Virus record (IMG/VR): IMGVR_UViG_3300035664_000014
Coordinates: 1 to 63,308 of that record
Origin: a virus
Strand: one strand, 5' to 3'
Length of the DNA stretch: 63,308 nt
Shown here: positions 18,091 through 27,521 of the stretch, piece by piece
Layout: each line of letters begins with the position of its first letter
Numbering within the stretch: position 1 is the first letter of the stretch
The notes under the pieces: generated by a model
Seen by the model: the letters and a program-made list of their open reading frames with translations, nothing else
Database searches by the model: none
Told to the model about the DNA's origin: nothing
Made by a program: the position numbers and the translations under genes

Positions 18091-19686
18091 ATGGCCTCTA
18101 AGTTCGATTACTCGATAAACATACCGCAACCAACAGGTTTTGGCGCTGGTATGATGCAGAAAATTGGAGCGTTGCAGAACATTGTTGAGGCCCAAGACAG
18201 GTCGGCTTTGATGCAGCAACTTGCTCCTTTGCAAGTTCAACAGGCGCAGGCAAACCTTGCTTCTACTCAACAGCAGATGTCTCAGAGCGCGGCTGCGGCG
18301 TCCCGAGAAGAAGCAAGGTTTGGAGAGTTCACAAAACAACAGGAGGCAGACAGGAATCTTGCGATTGCAATCTCTGAAGGCAAAAGCCCAGCAGAAATTG
18401 CCACACTGCTTCCAAATGCAAGCCCAGGGTTTGTTTCAAAGTTCCCACAACTTGCTCAAGCCATTACTGCGACAAAGATTGGCCCTCTGCTTGAGCGAGG
18501 GGAGATACGTCCTGAAGACAAGAAAACGGTAAACGATGCGCTTGTTCTCTCGTTTATGCTCAACCCGCAAGAGGGTAATGTGTTTCGGAGCGCGATTGCT
18601 GCAGTCCCAGACCCAGTTCGATCCGAATTTGGAAAACAGATTTCAATGGTAACGACAGCGGGGCTTGGCGGTGACAATGCAACTGCAATCAATCGTCTTC
18701 AAAGCCTTGTGGATGGATTGAAGAACAGTGAAAATCCTCAAAACAAAAATCTTGGAGAAATTGTATCAAAAGAACTGGAGAGCATTAAGAAGCAAAACAA
18801 AGAAGGAACTCTTGATCAAACAAGATGGTATCTTCGTGGCACAGAACTTTCCAATTTGCTTGGTCAATCTGCGATAGGAAAGATGATTGGAGAGACCGCT
18901 GAAACGTATTTCAAGCTCAAGAAAACCAAGGCTGAAGCAGAAAGGGAAACAGCTTTTGGAAAAAAAGCTCAAGGAGAATCAGGTGTTGGAAGACCTCTCG
19001 ATAAAATAGACGAGAAGGTGGTTGAGAGTTATGCGGATTCATCAATCAAAATGAATGAAACTGCAAACAATGCTCTTGATCTTTACAAGAAAGCAGAGGA
19101 ATTGAATTTAGACAGTGGTGCTCCCGCTCAAGTAAAAGAAGCAATTACTCGGTTTTTTGGCGGGGATGATGTGACGCAATTCAGAACGCAGATAGGCGGA
19201 ATGCTTGACGCTCAGGCTCTGCGTAACTGGAAACAAGCAGCTCCTGGCTCTGGAACAATGTCGAACACTGAAACGGCTCGTGCATTAAGCGCAATGCCAT
19301 CAAAAACGGCATCTCCCGTTATCTTGAAAGATTATCTGAAGGCAGTAGTAAACACCACTGCAAGAGCCGAAAATTACGAACAAGCACAAGTTGAGTGGGC
19401 TACAAACATTGGGTTGGCGCGAAAAGCTCAAGAGGACACCAGTATTGCTGGAATCCCTATCAAGAAGGGAGAATCCTTTCCTGATTTCAAAAAAAGAATC
19501 GTAAAACAACTAGGCTCAACGGACTTCTTTGAACAGATGCGGGAAGAGTCTAATGCAGTTGAGAAGCGTAAGATGGATGCTATTAGTCAACGGCCTCCAG
19601 AAGGTGGTCAAGCGCCTGATTTCAAAAATGTTGGAAATGATATTTTTGAGATAGCAGCAGAATACCTTCGGAAAGGAGGTAAGTAG
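18091..19686 (+). CDS. Ejection (internal virion) protein 2, phage B
   Basis: A 531-residue, largely helical protein, Gln/Ala-rich in residues 20-90 and charged afterwards. It sits between two other large helical virion proteins, matching the three-gene ejection clusters of P22-like phages (gp7, gp20, gp16). G+C is lower than in the neighbouring head genes. No enzymatic motif is seen. Confidence 0.7.
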   Translation: MASKFDYSINIPQPTGFGAGMMQKIGALQNIVEAQDRSALMQQLAPLQVQQAQANLASTQQQMSQSAAAASREEARFGEFTKQQEADRNLAIAISEGKSPAEIATLLPNASPGFVSKFPQLAQAITATKIGPLLERGEIRPEDKKTVNDALVLSFMLNPQEGNVFRSAIAAVPDPVRSEFGKQISMVTTAGLGGDNATAINRLQSLVDGLKNSENPQNKNLGEIVSKELESIKKQNKEGTLDQTRWYLRGTELSNLLGQSAIGKMIGETAETYFKLKKTKAEAERETAFGKKAQGESGVGRPLDKIDEKVVESYADSSIKMNETANNALDLYKKAEELNLDSGAPAQVKEAITRFFGGDDVTQFRTQIGGMLDAQALRNWKQAAPGSGTMSNTETARALSAMPSKTASPVILKDYLKAVVNTTARAENYEQAQVEWATNIGLARKAQEDTSIAGIPIKKGESFPDFKKRIVKQLGSTDFFEQMREESNAVEKRKMDAISQRPPEGGQAPDFKNVGNDIFEIAAEYLRKGGK

Positions 19687-19689
19687 AAA

Positions 19690-22600
19690 ATGGCAACGGT
19701 AGAAGATTTGGCGAAGGCGTTTGACCTTGCCAGAGAGAATGGAGATACCGAAAACGCGACTTACTTCGCGCAGGAATTGGTAAAATTCAAACAGGCTCAG
19801 GATCGCGCCCGCCAAGAAGCCGCTCTTCCAGCTGGAGAATCCGGTATCGAGCGACCTCCAGAAGAACTCCAGCCGCAACTGTTCTATGGTGAAGCGGCAA
19901 GGCAAGAGGCGAATCTGAACAAGAACGTATCGCGGGAACTCATCGCAGAACTTCGTAAGGCGCAGACCGGCGAGACTCCAACCGCAACGGAAGTTGAGTC
20001 GTTCAAAAAGACAGCTGGCAGCAAGTCCACAAGGGACTTTTTCGACAACCTTGTAGCCAAAGGCGGCATCGACATCGCATCTTCGTTTGATCCACAAGCC
20101 TCGCCAACGCTTGCCGGCGCGTGGGAGAAGTACAAGCAGGAGATGAAGCCAAGTGTGCTTGGAGCTGCTGCAAGAGGCGCGTCAGAGCAGATTCTTCCCA
20201 CAATCGGTGGAGCTTTGGGTGGGTTTGCTGCCGGAACAATGACTGCGAATCCAGTTGTTGGCATTGCTGGTGGAGTGGCTGGCGCAAAGCTCGGTGCAGA
20301 GCTTCAACAGTCAATACTTCCGCCAAGCGAGGCGGACTTGGCTCAACGCCGGTTTGACGAAGCTGCTGCTGCAACGCGGTACGCGAGAGCGGCTGGTGAG
20401 TTTGCGCCAGGTCTTGCCACCGGCGTCCCATCGCCTTCTCGCATCGGCGCAATAGCCGGCATGGGTTCTCAAGCCGCTGTCGCAGCCGCACGTAATATGG
20501 CCCTTAGAGAAGGCGCTATTGGGGCTGGAGCATCGTTTGCGGCGGCAGGCATGGAAGGCAGGCTTCCAACGGCTCAGGAGATGGCTGAAGGAGCCATCAT
20601 GGGCGCTATCACTCGCCCAACAAAGTTGGGAACGGCAATGATGATGCCGCGCGAGCAACGCACCCAGCTTGCTGGAAGAAGAAGCGCCGAGCAAACGATG
20701 CAGGAGTTTGCTGGCGGCGAAAAACCAGCGGAACTGGCCGCGACTGCAATCGAGAAGGGTATCCCAACGTCCCCAGGGGCGACGTTCTTCGCCGGTGAGA
20801 TTTCAGGCAACGAAGGGCTGCTTGGGTTGCAGGAAGCCTTGGCAACAACGAATGCTGGACTGCGCAGCATCCGCCAGCAAACACGCGAAGCGGTTGCTTC
20901 TGATTTGGGCGCAACGCTCCAGCCGCAGGGAGGCGCCGGTATTGAGGCCGCTCAAGGCGTTATCCAAGCCCAACACGACAAGCTTATCAGAGCTGCTGAA
21001 GCCGCCAGAGACAGCGCCATTGAAAAAGGCAACCGCGAAGCGGTAAGTGCCTTAAACGATGCTCTCGCCGAGTCCAGAAACAACTTTAATGCAGCCAAGC
21101 AGGGAGCGATTGCCGCTGATGCTGCTCTTGAAGCCAGCGCGGCGCGTCTAAAGCAGGCTGGTCAGCAGTTTGCTCAAGCGCAGAAAAGCCGGTCTCGGTC
21201 GGACCAAAGCATAACCGTTGAACAGGTGCTGCTGAGGAACGCTAAGGAGGAAAAGGCACTGCACGATGAGGCATATGCAAAAGCTCGCCAGGAGACCGGT
21301 GATCTTGTCGTTGACTACGCGAACACCATCGAGGCACTAAAAAAGGTTCAGAAGCAGGCTGGAGAGCGTGGAAATATTCCAGAGCACATCTCAAAGATGA
21401 TTGAAGATCTGATTGAGAATCCAGACAAAAATAAGGTCAACAGGGTTGAGGACATTGATTCTGATTACCGGAGCATTTCTGGAGAACTTTCAGACACCAA
21501 AAATATCGCCTATCAAAAATGGCTGGGGATGGTGAAAGATTCGCTTAAGGCAGACCTAGAAACTGCCGGTAACGCTTCTCCTCTGTTTGCAAGGGCCAAC
21601 AAACTGTATTTTGAATACGCACGCAAGTATTTCGATGGTCCTGCTTGGGGTGTTATTTATGGACGAGGCGACAAAAAGACGCCACCAAGCAAAACAATCG
21701 ACGCGTACACGTCCGACCTTGAATCCTTAATACAGCTTAAGGAGTCGATCAAAGGAGACCCTGCCGCGCAGCAGGCTATCGATAACTGGTTTGTCGATAT
21801 GTTCTCTCAAAAAGTTGAGTCTGCGCCGACTGTCAAGAGCATGGAAAACTGGGCCATGAAAGGGGATGCCAGAGATTTTTCCAGAGTGTTCCCATCTGCA
21901 AGGGCGGCTGTCGATAAAGCTCAATCGGACATCCGTACAGCGGAAGCTGGCGTTGAGCGTGCGCAGCAAGAGAAAACACTTGCCCGTGAACTTGCCGCCG
22001 AGGCAAAAGCTGAACTTACTGAAAAAAAGGTCGACGCAAAACAGCGCGAAACGGTTATTGAAAAAGAGAAGAGGCAACAGGCCAAGGAAGCGTTTAGGAA
22101 CGAGCAGGAGCGCATCCAAGGCATGGCTGTGAACAAGATTCTCGGCAAGGACGCTAAAATGGCTTTCACCAACATTTTCAAGTCCGACGACCCTGTTGGA
22201 ATGACCTCTGAAATCATGGCGACTCTGCGTGGCAACAAGCAGGCTGAAGAAGGGTTCAAGAATGCGCTTAGCAGCTATCTCAATGAAAATCTGCGGAGCA
22301 ATTCACGGGTTGAGACAACGCTAAACAAAGCGGAGCCGGTAAAGCCAGACGAGTTTGCTGCTCTTTTTGGAAAGCTGAACGACTTCCTTACTGAGGGATT
22401 GAGAGAGCGGGCCGTGCTGGAGAAGGTGTACGGCAAAGATTCCAAGGAGATGAAAGCCTTGGACATCATTCGCAAGCAGTACGAACTGCTCGCTCGTCCA
22501 ACAAGAACGACCCAAGGCCAATCACAGACAGCTCTCAGAACCGCGATTGGCAGCAATCTCTCCGACATAAACAAGAACAACTCACTCGGGGCGCTGCAAC

Positions 22601-22848
22601 GCATCGCTGCCGGTCTTGATGAGAAAGTTGGAGCTGGGGCAAGGTTCTTCACCGCTGTTTCGTCGCTGCTTCGATTCGCTTCAAAAGGAGACCCGTCTAA
22701 AGTTGCCTTGAACATCCTTGTTGAAGCGCAAACCAACCCGAAATTAGCCGCCGAGCTTCTCAGGGGCCAAACACCTGATAGTATCAAGAAACTACGCCCC
22801 TACGCTAAGTTCTACGGCCAGAAACAATCCGAAAAGGAGGAAAAGTAA
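19690..22848 (+). CDS. Ejection (internal virion) protein 3, phage B
   Basis: A 1052-residue protein. Residues 1-110 are charged helices. About residues 165-300 contain Gly/Ala-rich hydrophobic stretches (GGALGGFAAGTMTANPVVGI) able to enter membranes. Residues 400-900 are long coiled-coil helices rich in Ala, Glu, Lys and Gln. It is the largest ejection protein and lies last in the cluster, as in P22-like phages. I see no lytic transglycosylase motif, so cell-wall cutting is not supported. Confidence 0.75.
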   Translation: MATVEDLAKAFDLARENGDTENATYFAQELVKFKQAQDRARQEAALPAGESGIERPPEELQPQLFYGEAARQEANLNKNVSRELIAELRKAQTGETPTATEVESFKKTAGSKSTRDFFDNLVAKGGIDIASSFDPQASPTLAGAWEKYKQEMKPSVLGAAARGASEQILPTIGGALGGFAAGTMTANPVVGIAGGVAGAKLGAELQQSILPPSEADLAQRRFDEAAAATRYARAAGEFAPGLATGVPSPSRIGAIAGMGSQAAVAAARNMALREGAIGAGASFAAAGMEGRLPTAQEMAEGAIMGAITRPTKLGTAMMMPREQRTQLAGRRSAEQTMQEFAGGEKPAELAATAIEKGIPTSPGATFFAGEISGNEGLLGLQEALATTNAGLRSIRQQTREAVASDLGATLQPQGGAGIEAAQGVIQAQHDKLIRAAEAARDSAIEKGNREAVSALNDALAESRNNFNAAKQGAIAADAALEASAARLKQAGQQFAQAQKSRSRSDQSITVEQVLLRNAKEEKALHDEAYAKARQETGDLVVDYANTIEALKKVQKQAGERGNIPEHISKMIEDLIENPDKNKVNRVEDIDSDYRSISGELSDTKNIAYQKWLGMVKDSLKADLETAGNASPLFARANKLYFEYARKYFDGPAWGVIYGRGDKKTPPSKTIDAYTSDLESLIQLKESIKGDPAAQQAIDNWFVDMFSQKVESAPTVKSMENWAMKGDARDFSRVFPSARAAVDKAQSDIRTAEAGVERAQQEKTLARELAAEAKAELTEKKVDAKQRETVIEKEKRQQAKEAFRNEQERIQGMAVNKILGKDAKMAFTNIFKSDDPVGMTSEIMATLRGNKQAEEGFKNALSSYLNENLRSNSRVETTLNKAEPVKPDEFAALFGKLNDFLTEGLRERAVLEKVYGKDSKEMKALDIIRKQYELLARPTRTTQGQSQTALRTAIGSNLSDINKNNSLGALQRIAAGLDEKVGAGARFFTAVSSLLRFASKGDPSKVALNILVEAQTNPKLAAELLRGQTPDSIKKLRPYAKFYGQKQSEKEEK

Positions 22849-22854
22849 CACACC

Positions 22855-24957
22855 ATGTCATACATCATCGAGTCACCTTTCCCGTCGTTCAACGACACCG
22901 ACGGCTCTCCGCTCAACAACGGTTACGTCTACGTTGGATCCCCCAACCTGAACCCTGTCACGGACCCGATACCGGTCTACTGGGACGCGGCCCTCACACA
23001 GCCGGCTGCGCAGCCCATCCGGACCATCAACGGCTACCTCTCGCGTAACGGCTCCCCAGGGCGCATCTACACGAACTTCATCACCTACTCCTTCCGCGTT
23101 ACCAACAACAAGGGCGAGCAGGTGTTCTCAGACCTCAACTACACCGATCCCAGCTCCAGCGCCGGCAGTACCTACCAGCAGGTCATCACGGCGATTGCAG
23201 GACAGACGGTGTTCAACTTGAGCCGCACCTACATCCCTGGGACCAACAACCTGTTCGTCTACCGCAACGGTCTTCGCCTCATCGCCGGTCAAGACTACAA
23301 CGAGACCGGCTACAGCCAAGTCACGCTGACGGCTGGGGCTGCTAACGGTGACGAGTTCGTCTTCGACATCGGCTACAACTACGACAGCGCAGCCAGCGTT
23401 GACGCGCAGGACGTCACCTACAAGCTGCCTGCGGTTGACTCGGTGTTCACCAACGTCGAAGCGAAGCTGTCGGAAATCATCAGCGTGAAGGACTTTGGTG
23501 CAGTCGGGGATGGCGGCACGAATGATACGGCGGCGATTCAGGCGGCGATTAACGCAGCGCAAGCAGTGGGACAAGGGTGCGTGTATTTTCCAGCAGGAAC
23601 TTACAGGGCCAATTCTGGGCTGACCATTACAAGCAACAACATTCACCTTGCTGGCGCTGGTACTTCTGCAACTTTTCTATACGGCTTTCAGGCAAGTGGA
23701 AACTTCTTGTCATACGAAGGAACCGTATCAACTCCAATTTCTGGTGGCGGTATTCGCGAGATGACAATTATTGGAGGTGCTCAAGATCAGACAAGCGGAT
23801 CCTTGGTAAGATTTTCAAATTGCAACGCGATTCGATGCAGTAATGTGGATATTCGGCAATACTTTGGGTGCTTACACCTAGAAAGCGTCACTGACTCGTT
23901 GTTTACATCAGTCACACTGCGCTCAGACAGCAACTTTACTTCACTAAAAACTGGAAGCTACCTGCTCAAGGTATCAAAGGCATCTGGTGGAGTTACACCA
24001 TCAGAAATTCATTTTACTGGAGTTGACTGGAGAGGGCAGCGGGCCGGTGGGGCAAACTATCTCGACTACGGAATTATCCTAAACTGCTTTGATGGCGTTT
24101 GGATCAATGGTGGCCATGTTGGATTCTGTCAAAGTGCCGCTATCCTAGTGCAGCCACAGGACACAACTGCTCTGTGTACTGCGCTCAACACTAGCAACAC
24201 ATACATTGATTCGGTTCCAAATGGACGTGGCGTGCACATTAAAGAACCAGTAGGCTACACAGGGAATCAGGGAGCACACTCCATTCGACTGGCTCAAGTT
24301 TACAACTGCAATCGTGGAGTTGAAATTGAATGTCTAACAAATAATCCCTTTACAGTATCAATTGCTCAGGCTTTTTACATTGTTCTTGATGCAGTATTGA
24401 TCCTTAAAGGTAACAACATAACTGTAAATCTAGAATCTGCTTACAACATAAATACAGCAGGCACTTCTGGATGTGGAATTGTTATTGGTGGAAGCGGCAC
24501 TGGATACAAACTTTTTGCATGCGTTGAAGAGTCAGGAATGTTTACTCCAGCATTCGGAGTTTACCTTGCTGGCACAGTAGACCAAGTAAGCATCAGCGGT
24601 AGATTTAAGGGCACTACCAAAGACATTGTAAACGACTCTACTGGTCGAAACATTCGGGTTGGGACAGTTTTAACAGACAAGATGATGTCGTCTGTTTCTG
24701 CTAACGGTTCTAATGTTTTGTCAGTACCTCTTGCTGAAAATACTGTTTATCTTGCTGGAGCAAACAATGTGACTAGTATTGATGCAAACTCAGCAGCAAA
24801 GGGACGCATTGTTACGTTTATTGGAAATGCAACGCTTTCAGTCTTTGATGGAAACAATTTGAAACTTAACGGTGGATGGACATGTGCTGCGTCATACACG
24901 CTTACACTGATCTGTGACGGCACAAACTGGTACGAGCTATCTCGCAGCGCAAACTAA
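22855..24957 (+). CDS. Tailspike 1 with P22-like head-binding domain
   Basis: A 700-residue tailspike. Residues 1-105 resemble the P22 gp9 head-binding domain (NNGYVYVGSPNLNPV, IPVYWD, QPIRTINGYLSRNG). A short beta adaptor follows (about 105-185). Then ISVKDFGAVGDGGTNDTAAI (about 204-223) marks the start of a pectate-lyase-type right-handed beta-helix that presumably binds or cleaves host polysaccharide. G+C falls sharply after about 23600, inside the gene, a sign that the receptor domain was exchanged while the attachment domain was kept. Confidence 0.88.
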   Translation: MSYIIESPFPSFNDTDGSPLNNGYVYVGSPNLNPVTDPIPVYWDAALTQPAAQPIRTINGYLSRNGSPGRIYTNFITYSFRVTNNKGEQVFSDLNYTDPSSSAGSTYQQVITAIAGQTVFNLSRTYIPGTNNLFVYRNGLRLIAGQDYNETGYSQVTLTAGAANGDEFVFDIGYNYDSAASVDAQDVTYKLPAVDSVFTNVEAKLSEIISVKDFGAVGDGGTNDTAAIQAAINAAQAVGQGCVYFPAGTYRANSGLTITSNNIHLAGAGTSATFLYGFQASGNFLSYEGTVSTPISGGGIREMTIIGGAQDQTSGSLVRFSNCNAIRCSNVDIRQYFGCLHLESVTDSLFTSVTLRSDSNFTSLKTGSYLLKVSKASGGVTPSEIHFTGVDWRGQRAGGANYLDYGIILNCFDGVWINGGHVGFCQSAAILVQPQDTTALCTALNTSNTYIDSVPNGRGVHIKEPVGYTGNQGAHSIRLAQVYNCNRGVEIECLTNNPFTVSIAQAFYIVLDAVLILKGNNITVNLESAYNINTAGTSGCGIVIGGSGTGYKLFACVEESGMFTPAFGVYLAGTVDQVSISGRFKGTTKDIVNDSTGRNIRVGTVLTDKMMSSVSANGSNVLSVPLAENTVYLAGANNVTSIDANSAAKGRIVTFIGNATLSVFDGNNLKLNGGWTCAASYTLTLICDGTNWYELSRSAN

Positions 24958-24961
24958 GGCC

Positions 24962-25030
24962 ATGAACACCCAACAGCAAGCCCCGCCTCCAATAGACATC
25001 GACATCCTCTGGTTCGACCCACGCAGCTAA
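24962..25030 (+). CDS. Conserved micropeptide after tailspike 1
   Basis: A 22-residue gene 4 bp after the tailspike stop, with AAGG just upstream of the ATG. Its C-terminal 15 residues are PPPIDIDILWFDPRS. A second gene at 27089-27160, after the second tailspike, ends PPPIDIELLWFDPRN-like (DPPPIDIELLWFDPRN). The two copies differ mostly at synonymous positions (ATA/ATC, CTC/CTT, CCA/CCT, CGC/AGG), which argues that the peptide itself is under selection. The function is unknown. Confidence 0.65.
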   Translation: MNTQQQAPPPIDIDILWFDPRS

Positions 25031-25049
25031 CACAACAAACAGATACCCT

Positions 25050-27083
25050 ATGAGCAGCAAAGCATTTCAGAACGCAGACAAGCTGAATGGAATCGTCTCG
25101 GTTCTACAGTTCGGAGCCATGGGAGATGGAGTGACAGATGACACCGCAGCGATTCAGGCGGCGATTGATTACGTTGCGTCAATTAAGGGAGGAACTGTTA
25201 CGTTTACAGAACGTCACCTTATAGATGGAGTTTTGACGGTAAAGGATTACGTTTCCCTGCAAGGCCCGTTAGGGATGCCTGACGAGTTACTTCCTGCGGT
25301 ATCAGCAGATTATGATTCGCAAAGTGGAGTTCTGATTCTGAATCAAACCGCAACAATCTACACCAACGATGGAGCTTCCGTTTGCAACTGTCTGATAATT
25401 CGCAAGGGACTCAATCTCCCATTTGCAGACGCTGCTGCCGCTGCGGCTGGAATTGCAGCCTTTGCTGGAACCGCTCTTACCGTTGCTGGAGCTGGATCTT
25501 ATTTCCACCACTTGCTGATTCTTGGATTCAATCAAGCTATTTACTCAAATGCTTATGAAAGGATTCGTTGTGAGTATGTACTAGGAGATTGTACAAACGG
25601 CATTCATCTTAGAGAGGTTTACGATATTGCATATGTTGAGAACTGCCATTTTTGGCCTTGGACAACAACACACAACACTTGGACGATTGGCTCGCCAGCG
25701 GTATTGTTAAAGCGTAGCGGAACAGCCTACAAGTTCTCTGACGTTTGCGATTGGGGAAAACTTACAAACTGTTTCAGCTATGGTTACGAAGTTGGTTTTG
25801 CGGTTGAATCATGCGACCATGTAAACATCATCGGATGCGGAGCAGACCACTACAGTCCTGACGCAAACTTAACTTCTGTTGGATTTGCAATCACAGGCAC
25901 ATCCGAGAACACACTGTTGCTTGGATGCCAAGCAGCGGCTCAATCGTCTGGAGTTGTGATAAACACAACAGAGCCAATAACGGTAAACTCTCACCGCATA
26001 CAGAGCTGCAACTTTTGGGAGAATGATTCATCGGCAATAGCTGTAGTGCGCGGACGCGCAATCATCAGCGGGTGCGAGATGAAAAGCACAGTTGCCGCAG
26101 CTAACGGTATCGTTTTATACGATACTTCAGATGGGATTACCGCAACTGGAAACGATTTTTCGAGCTTTGCGACTACTGTTGCTTTTGTAGGAGCTTCTTC
26201 TGCTGCTGTTTTAAGAAAGTCTACATTTCATGCAAATCGCTTTACAAACTGCATTGATGTAACTGGACAAACACTATCCATACCGCAAGGCACGCTGAAC
26301 TTTTTGAGAGCAACAGTAACAGCGTCAATAGCTAATGGATTTTACTTTGACGCAAGGACATCCAGAGGAACTTTTGATGCGCCAACAGCAAGTCAAATAG
26401 CAGATACCGCCATAGGTTTTCGAGGATACTTGTGGGATGGCAACGATTACCGGACGTGCGCTTTGCTTCGCGCTCAATCCTCCGTGAATGCCTCGGCTGG
26501 AAATGCGGGCGGGCAATGGATTATTTCCACAACTCCATCAGGCAGCGTGTCTCCTGTTGATAGGTTGAGCTTGCTTGATAGCGGACATCTTGCTCCTCTG
26601 GCTGACAATGCGTACTTAAATGGAATCAACGGCAACAGATGGTCTGCAATCTGGGCAGCAAATGGCACTATCCAAACTTCAGACGCACGCGAAAAAACCG
26701 ACATTGCAGACGCTTCGTTAGGCTTGAGCTTCATAAACGCTTTGCGTCCCGTATCCTACAAGTGGATTGAAGGAAGCAAGGAGGTTGTTCGGCAGGTCTT
26801 TAGGGATGCGCAAGGAAACGAGTGTGAGGCGACGGCAGATGGGGCTATTCCTTCTGAAATCATCACCAAGTCAATCCCAGGCAAACGAACCCACTGGGGC
26901 TTGCTGGCGCAAGATGTAAAAGCGGCTTGCGATGCTGCTGGGGTTGATTTTGGCGGCTGGGTATTAACGGAAAAGGACAACCAAGACAGTCAACAGGCGC
27001 TGAGATACGATCAGTTCATTGCTCCGCTAATCAAGGCAGTGCAAGAGCTTTCCAAGAGAGTCGCAGAACTTGAATCGAAGTAA
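25050..27083 (+). CDS. Tailspike 2 with S74 self-cleaving chaperone domain
   Basis: A 677-residue beta-helix tailspike. It lacks a head-binding domain and begins almost at once with FGAMGDGVTDDTAAIQAAID (residues 23-42), the pectate-lyase-like motif. The C-terminal 140 residues form a peptidase S74 intramolecular chaperone: TSDAREK contains the expected Ser544/Lys549 pair, followed by HWGLLAQDV and a coiled-coil end (VQELSKRVAELESK). Cleavage would release the chaperone after trimer folding. Without its own attachment domain it may dock onto tailspike 1 or another tail protein. Confidence 0.87.
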   Translation: MSSKAFQNADKLNGIVSVLQFGAMGDGVTDDTAAIQAAIDYVASIKGGTVTFTERHLIDGVLTVKDYVSLQGPLGMPDELLPAVSADYDSQSGVLILNQTATIYTNDGASVCNCLIIRKGLNLPFADAAAAAAGIAAFAGTALTVAGAGSYFHHLLILGFNQAIYSNAYERIRCEYVLGDCTNGIHLREVYDIAYVENCHFWPWTTTHNTWTIGSPAVLLKRSGTAYKFSDVCDWGKLTNCFSYGYEVGFAVESCDHVNIIGCGADHYSPDANLTSVGFAITGTSENTLLLGCQAAAQSSGVVINTTEPITVNSHRIQSCNFWENDSSAIAVVRGRAIISGCEMKSTVAAANGIVLYDTSDGITATGNDFSSFATTVAFVGASSAAVLRKSTFHANRFTNCIDVTGQTLSIPQGTLNFLRATVTASIANGFYFDARTSRGTFDAPTASQIADTAIGFRGYLWDGNDYRTCALLRAQSSVNASAGNAGGQWIISTTPSGSVSPVDRLSLLDSGHLAPLADNAYLNGINGNRWSAIWAANGTIQTSDAREKTDIADASLGLSFINALRPVSYKWIEGSKEVVRQVFRDAQGNECEATADGAIPSEIITKSIPGKRTHWGLLAQDVKAACDAAGVDFGGWVLTEKDNQDSQQALRYDQFIAPLIKAVQELSKRVAELESK

Positions 27084-27088
27084 CCCAT

Positions 27089-27160
27089 ATGGTTCGACCC
27101 ACACACCAAGACCCACCGCCAATCGACATCGAGCTTCTTTGGTTCGACCCTAGGAACTAA
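27089..27160 (+). CDS. Conserved micropeptide after tailspike 2
   Basis: A 23-residue gene 5 bp after the second tailspike, paralogous to 24962-25030: both end in the pattern PPPIDI..LWFDPR. No clear ribosome site lies upstream, so it may rely on re-initiation after the tailspike stop. Conservation of the peptide despite synonymous DNA changes is the main evidence that it is translated. Confidence 0.6.
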   Translation: MVRPTHQDPPPIDIELLWFDPRN

Positions 27161-27171
27161 CCCACACACCC

Positions 27172-27339
27172 ATGAAATACATCCTCGCACGTTTAATGGA
27201 GCCATCCACATGGCGCGGCATCATCAGCCTGCTCACGGTCTTTGGAGTTAAGATTGCGCCTGACCAAGCGGACGCTATCCTCACGGCCGGCGTGAGCGTT
27301 TACTCAGCCATCAACATCTTCAGGAAAGAAAAACCGTGA
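27172..27339 (+). CDS. Holin-like small membrane protein, phage B
   Basis: A 55-residue protein with an N-terminal KYILARLMEPSTWRGII segment and one or two hydrophobic helices (about residues 15-47), ending in a basic tail (FRKEKP). It is paralogous to the phage A gene at 55387-55554, where the same gene order (this protein, a second small membrane protein, an endolysin) recurs. This points to a holin or pinholin function. The stop overlaps the GTG start of the next gene. Confidence 0.75.
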   Translation: MKYILARLMEPSTWRGIISLLTVFGVKIAPDQADAILTAGVSVYSAINIFRKEKP

Positions 27340-27521
27340 TTGCCGACATCTCGTTTGAACCCATGGTGAACCAACTTGTTGCTCAAGGTCCGCTGGCGTG
27401 CGCGATGGCAATCGCTATCTGGTATCTCTCACAGAAGATTCGCGAGTGCGAGGACGACCGGAAGGAGCTGTGGAAGAAGGTGAGCGAAATCTCTGAGCGG
27501 TTCTTCACCGAGCACAAATGA
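27336..27521 (+). CDS. Second small membrane protein of lysis cassette, phage B
   Basis: A 61-residue protein starting at GTG in the overlap GTGA. It has one membrane helix (about residues 17-33, PLACAMAIAIWYLS) followed by a charged amphipathic helix. A close homologue lies at 55554-55715 in phage A, again between the holin-like gene and the endolysin. It may be a holin partner, antiholin or spanin-like component; the exact role is open. Confidence 0.72.
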   Translation: MIADISFEPMVNQLVAQGPLACAMAIAIWYLSQKIRECEDDRKELWKKVSEISERFFTEHK

